Source: Streptomyces griseoruber
GTDB taxonomy: Bacteria; Actinomycetota; Actinomycetes; Streptomycetales; Streptomycetaceae
DNA: 64,000 nucleotides
Assembly (NCBI RefSeq): GCF_001514205.1
Contig: NZ_KQ948766.1
Span: 341,215 to 405,214, forward strand
Reading direction: 5' to 3'
Each line of letters starts with the position of its first letter. The first letter of the stretch is position 1. Below are positions 17,827-26,283 of this stretch, piece after piece. Both the position numbers and the translations under genes were made by a program. Under the pieces are notes generated by a model. The model saw nothing but the letters and a program-made list of their open reading frames with translations, did not search any database and was not told where the DNA came from.

Positions 17827-18929
17827 GGGGTGCGTACCTCCTCCGGGGCCGCCCCGGCCTGTGTCCAGCCGGGGCCGAGTCGAAGTGTCCCCCACGCGTG
17901 GTCGTCGAGCCCCGCGAGCCGGTCGGCGTGGTCGCGGGAGGGGGGCACGGTGAGGTCACCGGGGACGGTGAGGGCGGCGGCGGCCGTGAGATGCCCGTGC
18001 CGCAGCCGGTCCCGGAGGGGAAGCCCCCGCAGGGTCGCGGAGAGAAACCCGGCGGCGAAGGCGTCCCCGGCGCCGGTGGTTGCCACGACGTCGACGGTCA
18101 GAGCGGGGACGAAGACGCCACGGGAGTCGGCCGGCCCGGGGGGCGTGGGGCCCTGACATGTGCGGCCCCGCCGTGTGGGCGCGGCCGGCCCCCGCGCACC
18201 CGCGGACGAGACGAAGGCAGTGGCCCCCCTCCCGCCTTCCTTCACCACCAGCACCTGCGGCTCGGGCAGCACGTCCCGGATCGCCGACGGCCCACCCGTC
18301 ACCCCCCACGCCTCCTCCGCCTCGTCCTCCCCCACGAACACGAGATCCGCCCGGTGCGCCAGCTCCAGCAGCACCCTCGGCCCGTCGGCCGTCGGCCACA
18401 GGCCGGTGCGGTGGTTGACGTCGAAGGAGACGAGGGGACGGCCCGGGCCGGGTCCGGTCAGCTCCCACAGCAGTTCGCGGCACTGCGGCGACAACGCCGC
18501 CGTGATCCCCGACAGGTGCAGCACCCGCCCCGCCCGCACCGCCGCCAGCTCCACCGTGGCCGTGGACATCGCCGAGGCCGCCGACCCCGCCCGGTAGTAG
18601 GCCACCTCGTGGTCCGCGCCGGCCCGGTCCCCCGCCGTACGGAAGTACACGCCCGTGGGACGGGACGGGTCACGGCCGACGGAGGCGACGTCGACGCCGT
18701 ACGCTCCGATCGCCTCGACCAGGTGATCGCCGAACCCGTCCGCCCCGACCCGGCTGACCCACCTCACCGCATGGCCGGCGGCGGCCAACCCGCACGCCAC
18801 GTTGGACTCCGCGCCGCCGATCCCCCGGTCGAAGGAGGGGACGTCGGCGAGTCGGCCGGGGCGGGTGGGCAGGAACGTGACCATGGACTCGCCGAGCGCG
18901 ACGACGTCCACGACGTCGGGGGCAGTCAC
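17823..18929 (-). CDS. PfkB-family sugar (2-keto-3-deoxygluconate-type) kinase with an odd insertion
   Basis: This 368-residue kinase has the N-terminal GIGGAESNVACGLAAAG motif and the C-terminal signature TGAGDAFAAGFLSA with the catalytic Asp. The closest family is 2-keto-3-deoxygluconate kinase, which phosphorylates acidic sugars with ATP; the true substrate is unknown. Between FVSSAG and GVFVPALTVDVV lies a Pro/Arg/Gly-rich stretch of about 25-30 residues (RGRTCQGPTPPGPADSR) not expected in the family; its DNA looks like a dispersed Streptomyces repeat. I chose GTG 18929 with GAGGAGC upstream over a longer start at 18965. Confidence 0.85.
   Translation of the reverse strand: MTAPDVVDVVALGESMVTFLPTRPGRLADVPSFDRGIGGAESNVACGLAAAGHAVRWVSRVGADGFGDHLVEAIGAYGVDVASVGRDPSRPTGVYFRTAGDRAGADHEVAYYRAGSAASAMSTATVELAAVRAGRVLHLSGITAALSPQCRELLWELTGPGPGRPLVSFDVNHRTGLWPTADGPRVLLELAHRADLVFVGEDEAEEAWGVTGGPSAIRDVLPEPQVLVVKEGGRGATAFVSSAGARGPAAPTRRGRTCQGPTPPGPADSRGVFVPALTVDVVATTGAGDAFAAGFLSATLRGLPLRDRLRHGHLTAAAALTVPGDLTVPPSRDHADRLAGLDDHAWGTLRLGPGWTQAGAAPEEVRTP
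18147..18206. repeat. GC-rich dispersed-type repeat inside the PfkB kinase frame
   Basis: The plus strand reads CTGACATGTGCGGCCCCGCC followed by GTGTGGGCGCGGCCGGCCCC. From memory, Streptomyces genomes carry many near-identical short elements with a core like GCGGCTCCGCCGCGTGGGCGC, usually between genes. The similarity is by eye and not by search. Here it lies in frame within the kinase and accounts for its extra residues. Confidence 0.5.
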
Positions 18930-19030
18930 GATGGTCGTAGCTCCTCGTCGAGGGCGGAGGGTCACGGCGTCGCCATTGACCCGGCATTGGCGTGGATGTT
19001 AGACAGCGGTAAGCGACATACGCAATGAAC

Positions 19031-19047
19031 GTTGCAGATAATGCAAC
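19031..19047. promoter_or_regulatory. 17-bp palindromic operator between the divergent D-amino-acid operons
   Basis: GTTGCA-GATAA-TGCAAC is a perfect 6-bp inverted repeat with a 5-base spacer. It lies 101 bases upstream of the kinase/IclR/RidA operon and 45 bases upstream of the chosen start of the deaminase. The size suits an IclR-type or GntR-type dimer. That the local IclR protein binds it is inference. Confidence 0.6.
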
Positions 19048-19092
19048 ATGAAATGCGGCGCCGAAGGCAACGCACTCGATCAGGGAGGCCTC

Positions 19093-20361
19093 GTGTCCGG
19101 TACGGAAGCGCTCGCCCGCCTCGCGGAGGAAGCAGTCGACCACCGCTTCAAGGGCCTCCCGCCGGACGCCGACGGCCTCACCGTCGCCGAGCTGACCGCC
19201 CAGCGCCGCAACCTCTTCACCGACGGTTTCACGACCCCGGTGCTCGCCCTCTCCGCCGAGCGCCTGGAGCACAATCTGCGTCTGATGGAGACGTACGCGA
19301 CCCGGCACGGACTCGCGTTCGCCCCGCACGGCAAGACGACCATGGCGCCCCAGCTCTTCCGGCGGCAGATCGAGTACGGCGCCTGGGGCATCACCCTCGC
19401 CGTCCCGCACCAGGTCCGGGTGGCGCGGGCGTACGGCGTCGGGCGGGTGTTCCTCGCGAACCAGCTCGTGGACCCGGCGGCCCTGCGCTGGATCTCCGGA
19501 CAGCTCGACGCCGACCCGGACTTCCGTTTCGTCTGTTACGTCGACTCGGTGCGCGGGGTCGAGCTGATGGACGCGGCACTCGCCGGGGCGGCCCGCCCGC
19601 TGGACGTCGTCGTCGAGCTCGCCGCCGGGGAGGGCGCCCGCACCGGGGTCCGTACGGAGGCGGAGTGCACGGCCGTCGCGGACGCGGTGGCCGCCACGGC
19701 GACCCTCAGGCTGGTGGGGGTCGCGGGGTACGAGGGCGAGGTCCCGCGGGCCGACGAGGAGCGGGTGCGGGCCTGGCTGCGCCGGCTGGTGGCGCTCGCC
19801 GCCGACTTCGACAGGGCGGGGCGGTTCGCCGGGGTGGCGGAGATCGTCGTCAGCGCGGGCGGGAGCGCCTGGTTCGACGGGGTCGCCGAGGTGTTCGCGG
19901 AGATCCCCGAGCTGTCCTCCCCGGTGCTGAAGCTGCTGCGCTCCGGCGCGTACGTCTCGCACGACGACGGTCACTACCGCCGGCTCACCCCGTTCAACCG
20001 GGTGCCGCAGGAGGGTGCCCTGGAGCCCGCGTTCCGGCTGTGGACACAGGTGGTCTCCCGCCCCTCACCGGGCCAGGCGTTCGTCAACGCGGGCAAGCGG
20101 GACGCCGCCTACGACCTGGACCTGCCGTTCGCCCAGGTGGTCCGCCGCAACGGTGCGGAACGCCCGGCCACCGGGGTGTCGGTCACCGCCCTGTCCGACC
20201 AGCACGCCTGGCTGCGCACCACCGAGGAGGCGGATGTCGAGGTCGGCGACTGGGTCGGGCTCGGGCTGTCGCATCCGTGCACGTCGTTCGACAAGTGGCC
20301 GCTGATCCCGGTCGCGCGGGCGGACGGCACGGTCGTCGAGTACATCCGTACGTTCTTCTGA
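19093..20361 (+). CDS. D-serine-dehydratase-like PLP enzyme (amino acid deaminase)
   Basis: The 422-residue enzyme has a fold-type III (alanine-racemase-like) N-terminal barrel with the PLP Lys in APHGKTTMAPQLF, and a C-terminal D-serine dehydratase-like domain with the metal-site pair in LSHPCTSFDKW (His and Cys, as in zinc-dependent D-serine dehydratases). It probably converts D-serine or a related D-amino acid to a keto acid and ammonia. The GTG at 19093 follows GGGAGG with short spacing; an upstream ATG at 19048, directly after the palindrome, would give 437 residues. The D-aminoacylase gene follows 35 bases later. Confidence 0.88.
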   Translation: MSGTEALARLAEEAVDHRFKGLPPDADGLTVAELTAQRRNLFTDGFTTPVLALSAERLEHNLRLMETYATRHGLAFAPHGKTTMAPQLFRRQIEYGAWGITLAVPHQVRVARAYGVGRVFLANQLVDPAALRWISGQLDADPDFRFVCYVDSVRGVELMDAALAGAARPLDVVVELAAGEGARTGVRTEAECTAVADAVAATATLRLVGVAGYEGEVPRADEERVRAWLRRLVALAADFDRAGRFAGVAEIVVSAGGSAWFDGVAEVFAEIPELSSPVLKLLRSGAYVSHDDGHYRRLTPFNRVPQEGALEPAFRLWTQVVSRPSPGQAFVNAGKRDAAYDLDLPFAQVVRRNGAERPATGVSVTALSDQHAWLRTTEEADVEVGDWVGLGLSHPCTSFDKWPLIPVARADGTVVEYIRTFF

Positions 20362-20396
20362 CACATCCGTACGTTCCCCTGAGCGGAGGGCCGGGC

Positions 20397-22007
20397 ATGG
20401 AAGACCTCGTCGTCCGGGACGCGGACGTCGTCGACGGCAGCGGCGCGGACTCCTACCGCGCGGACGTGGTGATCGACGACGGCAGGATCGTCGCGATCGT
20501 CCGGGAGGCCGCGGCGGCGGGCTGTCAGCGGCCGAAGGCGGTACGGGAGCTGGACGCGGAGGGGCTGGTCCTCGCCCCCGGCTTCATCGACATGCACGCG
20601 CACAGCGACCTGGCCCTGCTGCGCGACCCCGACCACAGCGCCAAGGCCGCGCAGGGGGTGACGCTGGAGGTCCTGGGCCAGGACGGGCTGTCGTACGCCC
20701 CGGTCGACGACCGCACCCTGGGCGAGGTCCGCCGGGCCATCGCCGGCTGGAACGGCACCGGCGACGACATCGACTTCGACTGGCGCTCGGTGGGCGAGTA
20801 CCTGGACCGGCTCGACCGGGGCATCGCGGTGAACGCGGCCTACCTGGTCCCGCAGGGCACGGTCCGCGCCCTCGTCGTCGGCTGGGAGGACCGCCCGGCC
20901 ACGCCCCGCGAGCTGGACCGGATGCGGCACCTGGTGGCGGAGGGCCTGGAACAGGGCGCGGTCGGCCTGTCGTCGGGGCTGACGTACACCCCCGGGATGT
21001 ACGCCGAGAACGCCGAACTGACCGAGCTGTGCCGGGTGGTGGCCCGCCACGGCGGCTACTACTGCCCCCACCACCGCAGTTACGGGGCGGGCGCGCTGGA
21101 GGCGTACGCGGAGATGGTGAAGCTGGCCGGGGAGGCGGACTGCGCCCTGCACCTCGCCCACGCCACCTTGAACTTCGGGGTGAACCGGGGGCGGGCGCCC
21201 GAGCTGCTGACCCTCCTCGACGAGGCGCTCGACGCCGGCGCCGACATCACGCTCGACACCTATCCCTACACGCCCGGCTGCACCACGCTGGTGGCCCTGC
21301 TGCCGAGCTGGGCGAGCGAGGGCGGTCCCGGGGAGATCCTGCGCCGGCTCGCCGACGACGGGACCGCCGAGCGGATCCGCCACGACCTGGAGGTGACCGG
21401 CGCGGACGGCTGCCACGGGGTGCCGGTGGACTGGGACACCGTGGAGATCTCCGGGGTGACCGACCCGGCACTGGGCGGTTTCGTCGGCCGTACGGTCCTG
21501 GAGTCGTCGTCCCTGCGCGGCGAGGCGCCCTGGGCGACGGCCCGCCGGCTGCTGCTCGACGACGGCCTCGGCCCGACGATCCTCCAGCACGTGGGCCACG
21601 AGGAGAACGTCCGGGCCATCATGCGCCACCGCGTCCACACGGGCGGCTCGGACGGCGTCCTGCACGGCGCCAAACCGCACCCGCGCGCCTACGGCACCTT
21701 CCCGCACTATCTCGGCCACTACGTACGGGAGTTGGGCATCCTGTCCCTGGAGGAGTGCGTGGCCCATCTGACCGGCCGCCCGGCGGCCCGCCTCCGCCTG
21801 CCCGACCGGGGCCTGGTCCGTGAGGGGTTCCGCGCCGACCTGGTCCTGTTCGACCCGGCGACGGTGGCGGCGGGCGCGACGTACGCCACCCCGCGCACCC
21901 TGCCCACGGGCATCCCGCACGTCCTGGTCGACGGCCGTTTCGTGATCGAGGACGGCCGCCGCACGGATGTCCTGGCCGGGCGGGCGGTCCGTCGCAGTCC
22001 CATGTGA
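20397..22007 (+). CDS. D-aminoacylase (N-acyl-D-amino-acid deacylase)
   Basis: This 536-residue amidohydrolase has the metal-binding GFIDMHAHSDL (HxH), later His in CPHHRSYG and HLAHATLNFGVN, and the typical end LVDGRFVIEDGRR. It removes the acyl group from N-acyl-D-amino acids, feeding the free D-amino acid to the upstream deaminase. GGAGGG lies 6 bases before ATG 20397. A 14-base direct repeat (ACATCCGTACGTTC) straddles the stop of the deaminase gene just upstream and may be a small slippage duplication. Confidence 0.93.
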   Translation: MEDLVVRDADVVDGSGADSYRADVVIDDGRIVAIVREAAAAGCQRPKAVRELDAEGLVLAPGFIDMHAHSDLALLRDPDHSAKAAQGVTLEVLGQDGLSYAPVDDRTLGEVRRAIAGWNGTGDDIDFDWRSVGEYLDRLDRGIAVNAAYLVPQGTVRALVVGWEDRPATPRELDRMRHLVAEGLEQGAVGLSSGLTYTPGMYAENAELTELCRVVARHGGYYCPHHRSYGAGALEAYAEMVKLAGEADCALHLAHATLNFGVNRGRAPELLTLLDEALDAGADITLDTYPYTPGCTTLVALLPSWASEGGPGEILRRLADDGTAERIRHDLEVTGADGCHGVPVDWDTVEISGVTDPALGGFVGRTVLESSSLRGEAPWATARRLLLDDGLGPTILQHVGHEENVRAIMRHRVHTGGSDGVLHGAKPHPRAYGTFPHYLGHYVRELGILSLEECVAHLTGRPAARLRLPDRGLVREGFRADLVLFDPATVAAGATYATPRTLPTGIPHVLVDGRFVIEDGRRTDVLAGRAVRRSPM

Positions 22008-22026
22008 CGGAACACCCGCCGGTGCC

Positions 22027-22902
22027 TTACGGCTTGGGCAGCACGCAGGCGCTCGCGCTCAGGTTGAGCTGGTTGCCCGTCGTGAAGCACGCGGGGATCT
22101 GGTAGATCTCCTGCGCGTAGTTGATGCCCTTGCGCACGGTGACGGTGCCGCTCTCACTGACCTCGCAGGGGTTGTTCTCCGTGCAGGTCGCGCCGTCCTC
22201 GTTGCCGGTGTTGTTGACGGCGACGACCTTGCCGGTGGACTGGTCGATCACCGGCGAGCCGGAGGTGCCGCCGATGGTCTGGCAGGCCGAGGTGTAGCGG
22301 ACGGAGTCCTTCCAGGTCCAGTCGCCCTCCTTGAGGCGGTAGGCGAACCCGTCGATGTTGCAGTTGTAGAGCGTCTTCCAGTAGCCGGAGGCCACGGTGA
22401 TGGCGGTGCCGGCGGTCGGGTGGGTGTCCTGCACGGTCAGCGCGGAGATCCCGTACGCGCTCTTGATCGTCGCGTAGGTGCTGGTCAGCTGGTAGATCGA
22501 CACGTCCGTGTCGGTCATCGTCGCGTAGGCGAGCTTGCTGGCGCGCAGGGTCGCGACCCGGGTGCCGGAGGAGTTGAGCAGCCCGAAGGTCCGGGTGGAG
22601 GTCTGGTTGGTGAGGACCTCGCCCGGGTCCAGGAAGCCGGACGTCAGGCAGTGGCCGTTGCTGAGCACCAGCGCCGGGTCGGTGTCCAGGGAGTTCGGGA
22701 AGCGGATGACCGATCCGGAACAGTTGCTGAGCGCGACGGTCCCGGCGAGGGTGACGGCCTGCAACGTGGGCGCGGCCGCCCGGGTGTCCGCCTTGCTGTC
22801 CGCCTTGGTGTCCGCCTTGGCCGCGGGTGCCGCGACGGCCGGTGCCGCCCCGATCCCGGCGATGGCCAGGGCGGTGAGCGCGGCGACGAGAGGCTTTCTC
22901 AT
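22027..22902 (-). CDS. secreted S1-family (trypsin-like) serine protease
   Basis: The 291-residue protein has a signal peptide (LVAALTALAIAGIGAAPAVA), a short Lys/Asp/Ala repeat (KADTKADSKADTRA), and a protease domain with His in LVLSNGHCLTSG, Asp in TDTDVSIYQL, and Ser in QTIGGTSGSPVID. Several cysteines (CNIDG, ACQTIG, ATCTENNPCE, ACFTTG) probably form disulphides. It acts outside the cell on unknown proteins. It is convergent with the D-aminoacylase gene (19 bases apart). Confidence 0.92.
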   Translation of the reverse strand: MRKPLVAALTALAIAGIGAAPAVAAPAAKADTKADSKADTRAAAPTLQAVTLAGTVALSNCSGSVIRFPNSLDTDPALVLSNGHCLTSGFLDPGEVLTNQTSTRTFGLLNSSGTRVATLRASKLAYATMTDTDVSIYQLTSTYATIKSAYGISALTVQDTHPTAGTAITVASGYWKTLYNCNIDGFAYRLKEGDWTWKDSVRYTSACQTIGGTSGSPVIDQSTGKVVAVNNTGNEDGATCTENNPCEVSESGTVTVRKGINYAQEIYQIPACFTTGNQLNLSASACVLPKP

Positions 22903-23036
22903 GTGGGGGTCCCCTCTTACGACGAGGCGACCGGAGATCTTCCGGCCGCCCGCTGTTTTGTCATGTGCATTCTTAGTACGGATACCCGGAGGGGCAAGCG
23001 GTTGTTTCCGGACGGGAGTTGGCGCGATCCCATGCT

Positions 23037-23084
23037 TTGCAGAAACGGGACACGGTTCCGTATATTAAACGGGACAGCGTTCCG
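23037..23084 (+). promoter_or_regulatory. promoter with twin palindromic operators for the hydrolase gene
   Basis: Two copies of CGGGAC-N3-GTTCCG lie at 23046-23060 and 23070-23084, 24 bases apart. A -35 like TTGCAG (23037-23042) and -10 TATATT (23061-23066) are 18 bases apart, so the first operator fills the spacer and the second covers the start of transcription. This looks like a repressor-controlled promoter, perhaps for a TetR-type protein encoded elsewhere; no regulator gene is adjacent. Confidence 0.6.
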
Positions 23085-23102
23085 CTTTTGGGGCACCTCA
23101 TC

Positions 23103-24110
23103 ATGAGCGCATCGACCCGCCCCTCGCCCGCCCCCGTCCTCTCGGTCGGCCCCGTGACCCTTTCCGCCCCGGACCGGCCCGTGGACCTCCAGCTGCGGGT
23201 CTCGGCACCCCTGACCGGGGACGATCTGCCGGCCGTCCTCCTGTCGCACGGCCAGGGCTACGCGAACCACCTCTCCTCGCTGAACGGCAATGCGCCGCTC
23301 GCCCACCACTGGGCGGCGCACGGCTTCGCGGTCGTCCAGCCCACGCATCTGAGCTCCCGGAGCCTGACCCTGGACCCCGACACCCCCGGGGCACCCCTGT
23401 TCTGGCGTTCACGCGCCGAGGACATGAGCCTGATCCTCGACCGGCTCGACGAGATCGAGGCCGCCGTCCCGCAGCTCGCGGGGCGTCTGGACCGGGACAG
23501 GGTCGCCGTGGCCGGGCACTCGATGGGCGGGCACACCGCGAGCCTGCTGCTGGGCGCCCGGCTCACCGACCCCGACGACGGGACGGAGGTGGACCTGACC
23601 GAGCCCCGGATCAGGGCGGGCGTCCTGCTGGCCTCGGTCGGCCGGGGCGGCAACGCCCTCACCCCGTTCGTGACCGAGAACTGGCCCTTCCTCGCCACCA
23701 CGGACTTCTCGAAGATGACCACGCCGACCCTGGTGGTCGCCGGCGACCGGGACGACTCCGCGCACCTGACGGTCGCGGGCCCGGACTGGCACGCCGACCC
23801 CTACACCCTCTCCCCCGGCCGCAAGTCCCTGCTCACCCTCTTCGGCGGGGAGCACGGGCTCGGCGGGGTCTCCGGATACGACGTCGCCGAGACCACGGAC
23901 GAGAGCCCCGAGCGGGTGTCCGTGGTCCAGCACCTCACCTGGGCCTACCTGCGCAGCGAGCTGTACCCGGGAGACCCGGCCTGGCAGTCGGCCAGCGAGA
24001 CGCTGGCGGCCGAGCCCGAACCGCTCGGCCGGGTCGAGTCGAAGGAGGGCCACGGCAGCGCCCGGGAAGGGGCGCGGGGCCGCATCGATATGCGCTCCAG
24101 GACCCGGTGA
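23103..24110 (+). CDS. alpha/beta hydrolase (dienelactone/acetylhydrolase-like)
   Basis: The 335-residue protein has oxyanion-hole region VLLSHGQGYANH, nucleophile elbow AVAGHSMGGHTAS, an acid in VVAGDRDDSAH, and His in LFGGEHGLGGVSGYD. No signal peptide is seen at ATG 23103. The family resembles platelet-activating-factor acetylhydrolase-like and dienelactone hydrolases; substrate unknown. The last codons (CGSRTR region) come from a DNA segment that is duplicated 190 bases downstream, so the native C-terminus may have been replaced. Twin operators lie just upstream. Confidence 0.88.
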   Translation: MSASTRPSPAPVLSVGPVTLSAPDRPVDLQLRVSAPLTGDDLPAVLLSHGQGYANHLSSLNGNAPLAHHWAAHGFAVVQPTHLSSRSLTLDPDTPGAPLFWRSRAEDMSLILDRLDEIEAAVPQLAGRLDRDRVAVAGHSMGGHTASLLLGARLTDPDDGTEVDLTEPRIRAGVLLASVGRGGNALTPFVTENWPFLATTDFSKMTTPTLVVAGDRDDSAHLTVAGPDWHADPYTLSPGRKSLLTLFGGEHGLGGVSGYDVAETTDESPERVSVVQHLTWAYLRSELYPGDPAWQSASETLAAEPEPLGRVESKEGHGSAREGARGRIDMRSRTR

Positions 24111-24153
24111 CGGTCACGGCGGGGCTGCCGGTCGCCGCCGGAGCGTTCGCGCC
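24100..24153. repeat. segmental direct repeat, copy 1 (truncated)
   Basis: About 54 bases starting CCAGGACCCGGTGACGGTCA recur at 24291-24344 with about 90 percent identity by eye. Copy 2 encodes, on the minus strand, the C-terminal part APAATGAPSVTVTGSW of the membrane protein gene. Copy 1 encodes APAATGSPAVTVTGSW but is outside any gene, so it is a fragment of a former or duplicated second gene. It also supplies the stop of the hydrolase. Confidence 0.6.
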
Positions 24154-24213
24154 GCGCGGCACGAACGGCCACGACACGGCCACGAAAGACCGACCGCACA
24201 TCCCGCACAGCAC

Positions 24214-24870
24214 TCAGCGGGACTTCCCACCACCCTTTCCATGACCCCGGCCCTGATTACCCACACCACCGGGGGCACCCCAGGACCCGGTGACGGTCAC
24301 GGAGGGGGCGCCGGTCGCCGCCGGAGCGCTCGGAGCCGGGGCCGAGGAGGTGACGGAGGGCGCGCCGGACGTCGTGGAGCCGGAGGACGGGGGCGCGCTC
24401 GTACCGGAGGGCACCGGCTCGCCCGCCGACGAGGGCGTGCCGCCCGGGGAGCCCGAGGGGCTCACCGTGTCGTCGGGTGCCGAGCGGGTGTCCCCGCGCC
24501 TGTCCTGGCCGCCGTCCGACGAGGAACCCGAGCTGAGGGACATCCCGGCCACCAGCGCGGCCAGCGACACCGCGCCCACGGCCCCCGCCGCGACCGCCAC
24601 CCGGCGCGAGCGCCCGCCACCCGTGCGGCGCGCGGCGCGCCGGCGGTCCGCCCGGCCGCCCGCCACCGGCTCACCCGCGAAGGCGGCCGGCCCGTCGGCG
24701 GGCAGGGCGGGCACGCGGGGCAGCCGCTGGGTCTCGTCGTACGCGTTCTGCCACCCGTGCGCGGCCGCCGGATCGGCGTACTGCGCGTACGACGCCGGAT
24801 CGGCCCCGGCATCCGGGTGGAACACGATCGGCCGCACCTGGGGCGCGCCGCTCTCGCCTGGCCTGGACAT
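24214..24870 (-). CDS. Ser/Pro-rich single-pass membrane protein
   Basis: The 218-residue protein has an N-terminal cytoplasmic part (VRPIVFHPDAGADPASYAQY, DPAAAHGWQNAYDETQRLP), a basic stretch (ADRRRAARRTGGGRSRR), one membrane segment at about residues 97-118 (VAVAAGAVGAVSLAALVAGM), and a long outside Ser/Thr/Pro/Gly tail ending in GRGHGKGGGKSR. No enzyme motif is seen. I chose ATG 24870 (MSRPGESG); an in-frame start at 24930 adds 20 residues. Function unknown; wall-associated display or structural role is possible. Confidence 0.7.
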   Translation of the reverse strand: MSRPGESGAPQVRPIVFHPDAGADPASYAQYADPAAAHGWQNAYDETQRLPRVPALPADGPAAFAGEPVAGGRADRRRAARRTGGGRSRRVAVAAGAVGAVSLAALVAGMSLSSGSSSDGGQDRRGDTRSAPDDTVSPSGSPGGTPSSAGEPVPSGTSAPPSSGSTTSGAPSVTSSAPAPSAPAATGAPSVTVTGSWGAPGGVGNQGRGHGKGGGKSR

Positions 24871-24995
24871 GGCCGCGCATTGTAGGGAGAGGTACGGCCC
24901 GTCGGACAGTGACCGGCGATAACAGACCAAATCACCCGTCTCGCGTGGTGGAAAACACGCCCCACGGGGCGTAACCGGGCCGTAAGCTCCCTGAC

Positions 24996-26207
24996 ATGCA
25001 GGTGATCCAGTCGACGAAGCTCGCCAACGTCTGTTACGAGATCCGGGGCCCGGTTCTCGAGGAGGCGATGCGCCTGGAGGCGGCAGGTCACCGCATCCTC
25101 AAGCTCAACACCGGCAACCCGGCCGCCTTCGGATTCGAGGCCCCGCCCGAGATCCTGGAGGACGTCCTCCGCAACGTCTCCACGGCGCACGGCTACGGCG
25201 ACGCCAAGGGTCTGCTCGCCGCGCGCCGCGCGGTCGTCATGCACAACCAGACCCTCGGCATCGAGACGGACGTCGAGCACGTCTTCATCGGCAACGGCGT
25301 CTCCGAGCTGATCGTGATGGCGATGCAGGGCCTGCTGGACGACGGCGACGAGGTGCTCGTGCCGTCGCCGGACTATCCGCTGTGGACCGCCGCCGTGTCG
25401 CTGTCCGGCGGCACGGCCGTGCACTACCGCTGCGACGAGCAGTCGGACTGGATGCCCGACCTCGCGGACGTCGAGCGCAAGGTCACCGACCGCACCAAGG
25501 CGATCGTCATCATCAACCCCAACAACCCGACGGGCGCGGTGTACGACGAGACGATGGTCCGGGGGCTGACCGACATCGCCCGGCGCCACAATCTGCTCGT
25601 CTGCTCCGACGAGATCTACGACAAGATCCTGTACGACGGCGCCACGCACACGCCGACCGCCTCCGTGGCCCCGGATCTGCTGACGCTCACCTTCAACGGG
25701 ATGTCGAAGGCCTACCGGGTGGCCGGCTACCGGGTCGGCTGGATGTCGATCTCGGGCCCGCGCGCCCACGCCGACTCCTACATCGAGGGCCTGACGATCC
25801 TGGCGAACATGCGGCTGTGCGCCAACATGCCGGGCCAGCACGGTGTGGTGGCCGCGCTCAGCGGACGGCAGTCCATCAACGACCTGGTACTGCCGGGCGG
25901 CCGGCTCAAGGAGCAGATGGACACGGCGTACGAGCTGCTGACGCAGATCCCGGGCGTGACCTGCGTACGGCCGAAGGGCGCGCTGTATCTCTTCCCGCGT
26001 CTGGACCCGACCGTCTTCAAGATCAAGGACGACCGGCAGATGGTCCTGGACCTGCTGCGCCAGGAGAAGATCATGGTCGTCCAGGGCACCGGCTTCAACT
26101 GGCCGGAACCGGACCACTTCCGGGTGGTGACGCTGCCTACGGCGACGGATCTGCGGGACGCGATGGGCCGGATCTCGCGCTTCCTGGACGGCTACGGCCA
26201 GCCCTGA
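24996..26207 (+). CDS. alaA: AlaA-type PLP-dependent aminotransferase
   Basis: This 403-residue fold-type I aminotransferase closely resembles E. coli AlaA (YfbQ) along its whole length: KLANVCYEIRGPVLEEAMRLE, GNGVSELIVMAMQ, DEVLVPSPDYPLWTAAVSLSGG, VIINPNNPTGAVYD, DEIYDKILYDGA, PLP Lys in FNGMSKAYRVAGYRVGW, and GTGFNWPEPDHFRVVTLP. It should interconvert alanine and pyruvate with glutamate/2-oxoglutarate. It stands alone; the ATG is at 24996. Confidence 0.92.
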   Translation: MQVIQSTKLANVCYEIRGPVLEEAMRLEAAGHRILKLNTGNPAAFGFEAPPEILEDVLRNVSTAHGYGDAKGLLAARRAVVMHNQTLGIETDVEHVFIGNGVSELIVMAMQGLLDDGDEVLVPSPDYPLWTAAVSLSGGTAVHYRCDEQSDWMPDLADVERKVTDRTKAIVIINPNNPTGAVYDETMVRGLTDIARRHNLLVCSDEIYDKILYDGATHTPTASVAPDLLTLTFNGMSKAYRVAGYRVGWMSISGPRAHADSYIEGLTILANMRLCANMPGQHGVVAALSGRQSINDLVLPGGRLKEQMDTAYELLTQIPGVTCVRPKGALYLFPRLDPTVFKIKDDRQMVLDLLRQEKIMVVQGTGFNWPEPDHFRVVTLPTATDLRDAMGRISRFLDGYGQP

Positions 26208-26265
26208 TCCCGGCGGGGTTCACCCTCTGTAGAGGCCGTGCCCCTGTTCTGCGAACGGCTCAACT

Positions 26266-26280
26266 TTAGACGAAATCTAA
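26266..26280. promoter_or_regulatory. TTAGA-N5-TCTAA palindrome
   Basis: TTAGACGAAATCTAA is a perfect 5-bp inverted repeat around CGAAA. A -10-like TAGGAT follows at 26283-26288, so the palindrome would fill the promoter spacer and serve a repressor. The AT-rich arms and 5-base centre suit MarR-type winged-helix proteins; the binding protein is not encoded next door. Confidence 0.5.
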
Positions 26281-26283
26281 GCT

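Noticed and set aside
20109..21920. Minus-strand frame opposite the D-aminoacylase
   Set aside because: Shadow of a gene with clear metal-binding motifs.
24462..26117. Minus-strand 551-codon frame opposite alaA
   Set aside because: Shadow of a gene very similar to E. coli AlaA.
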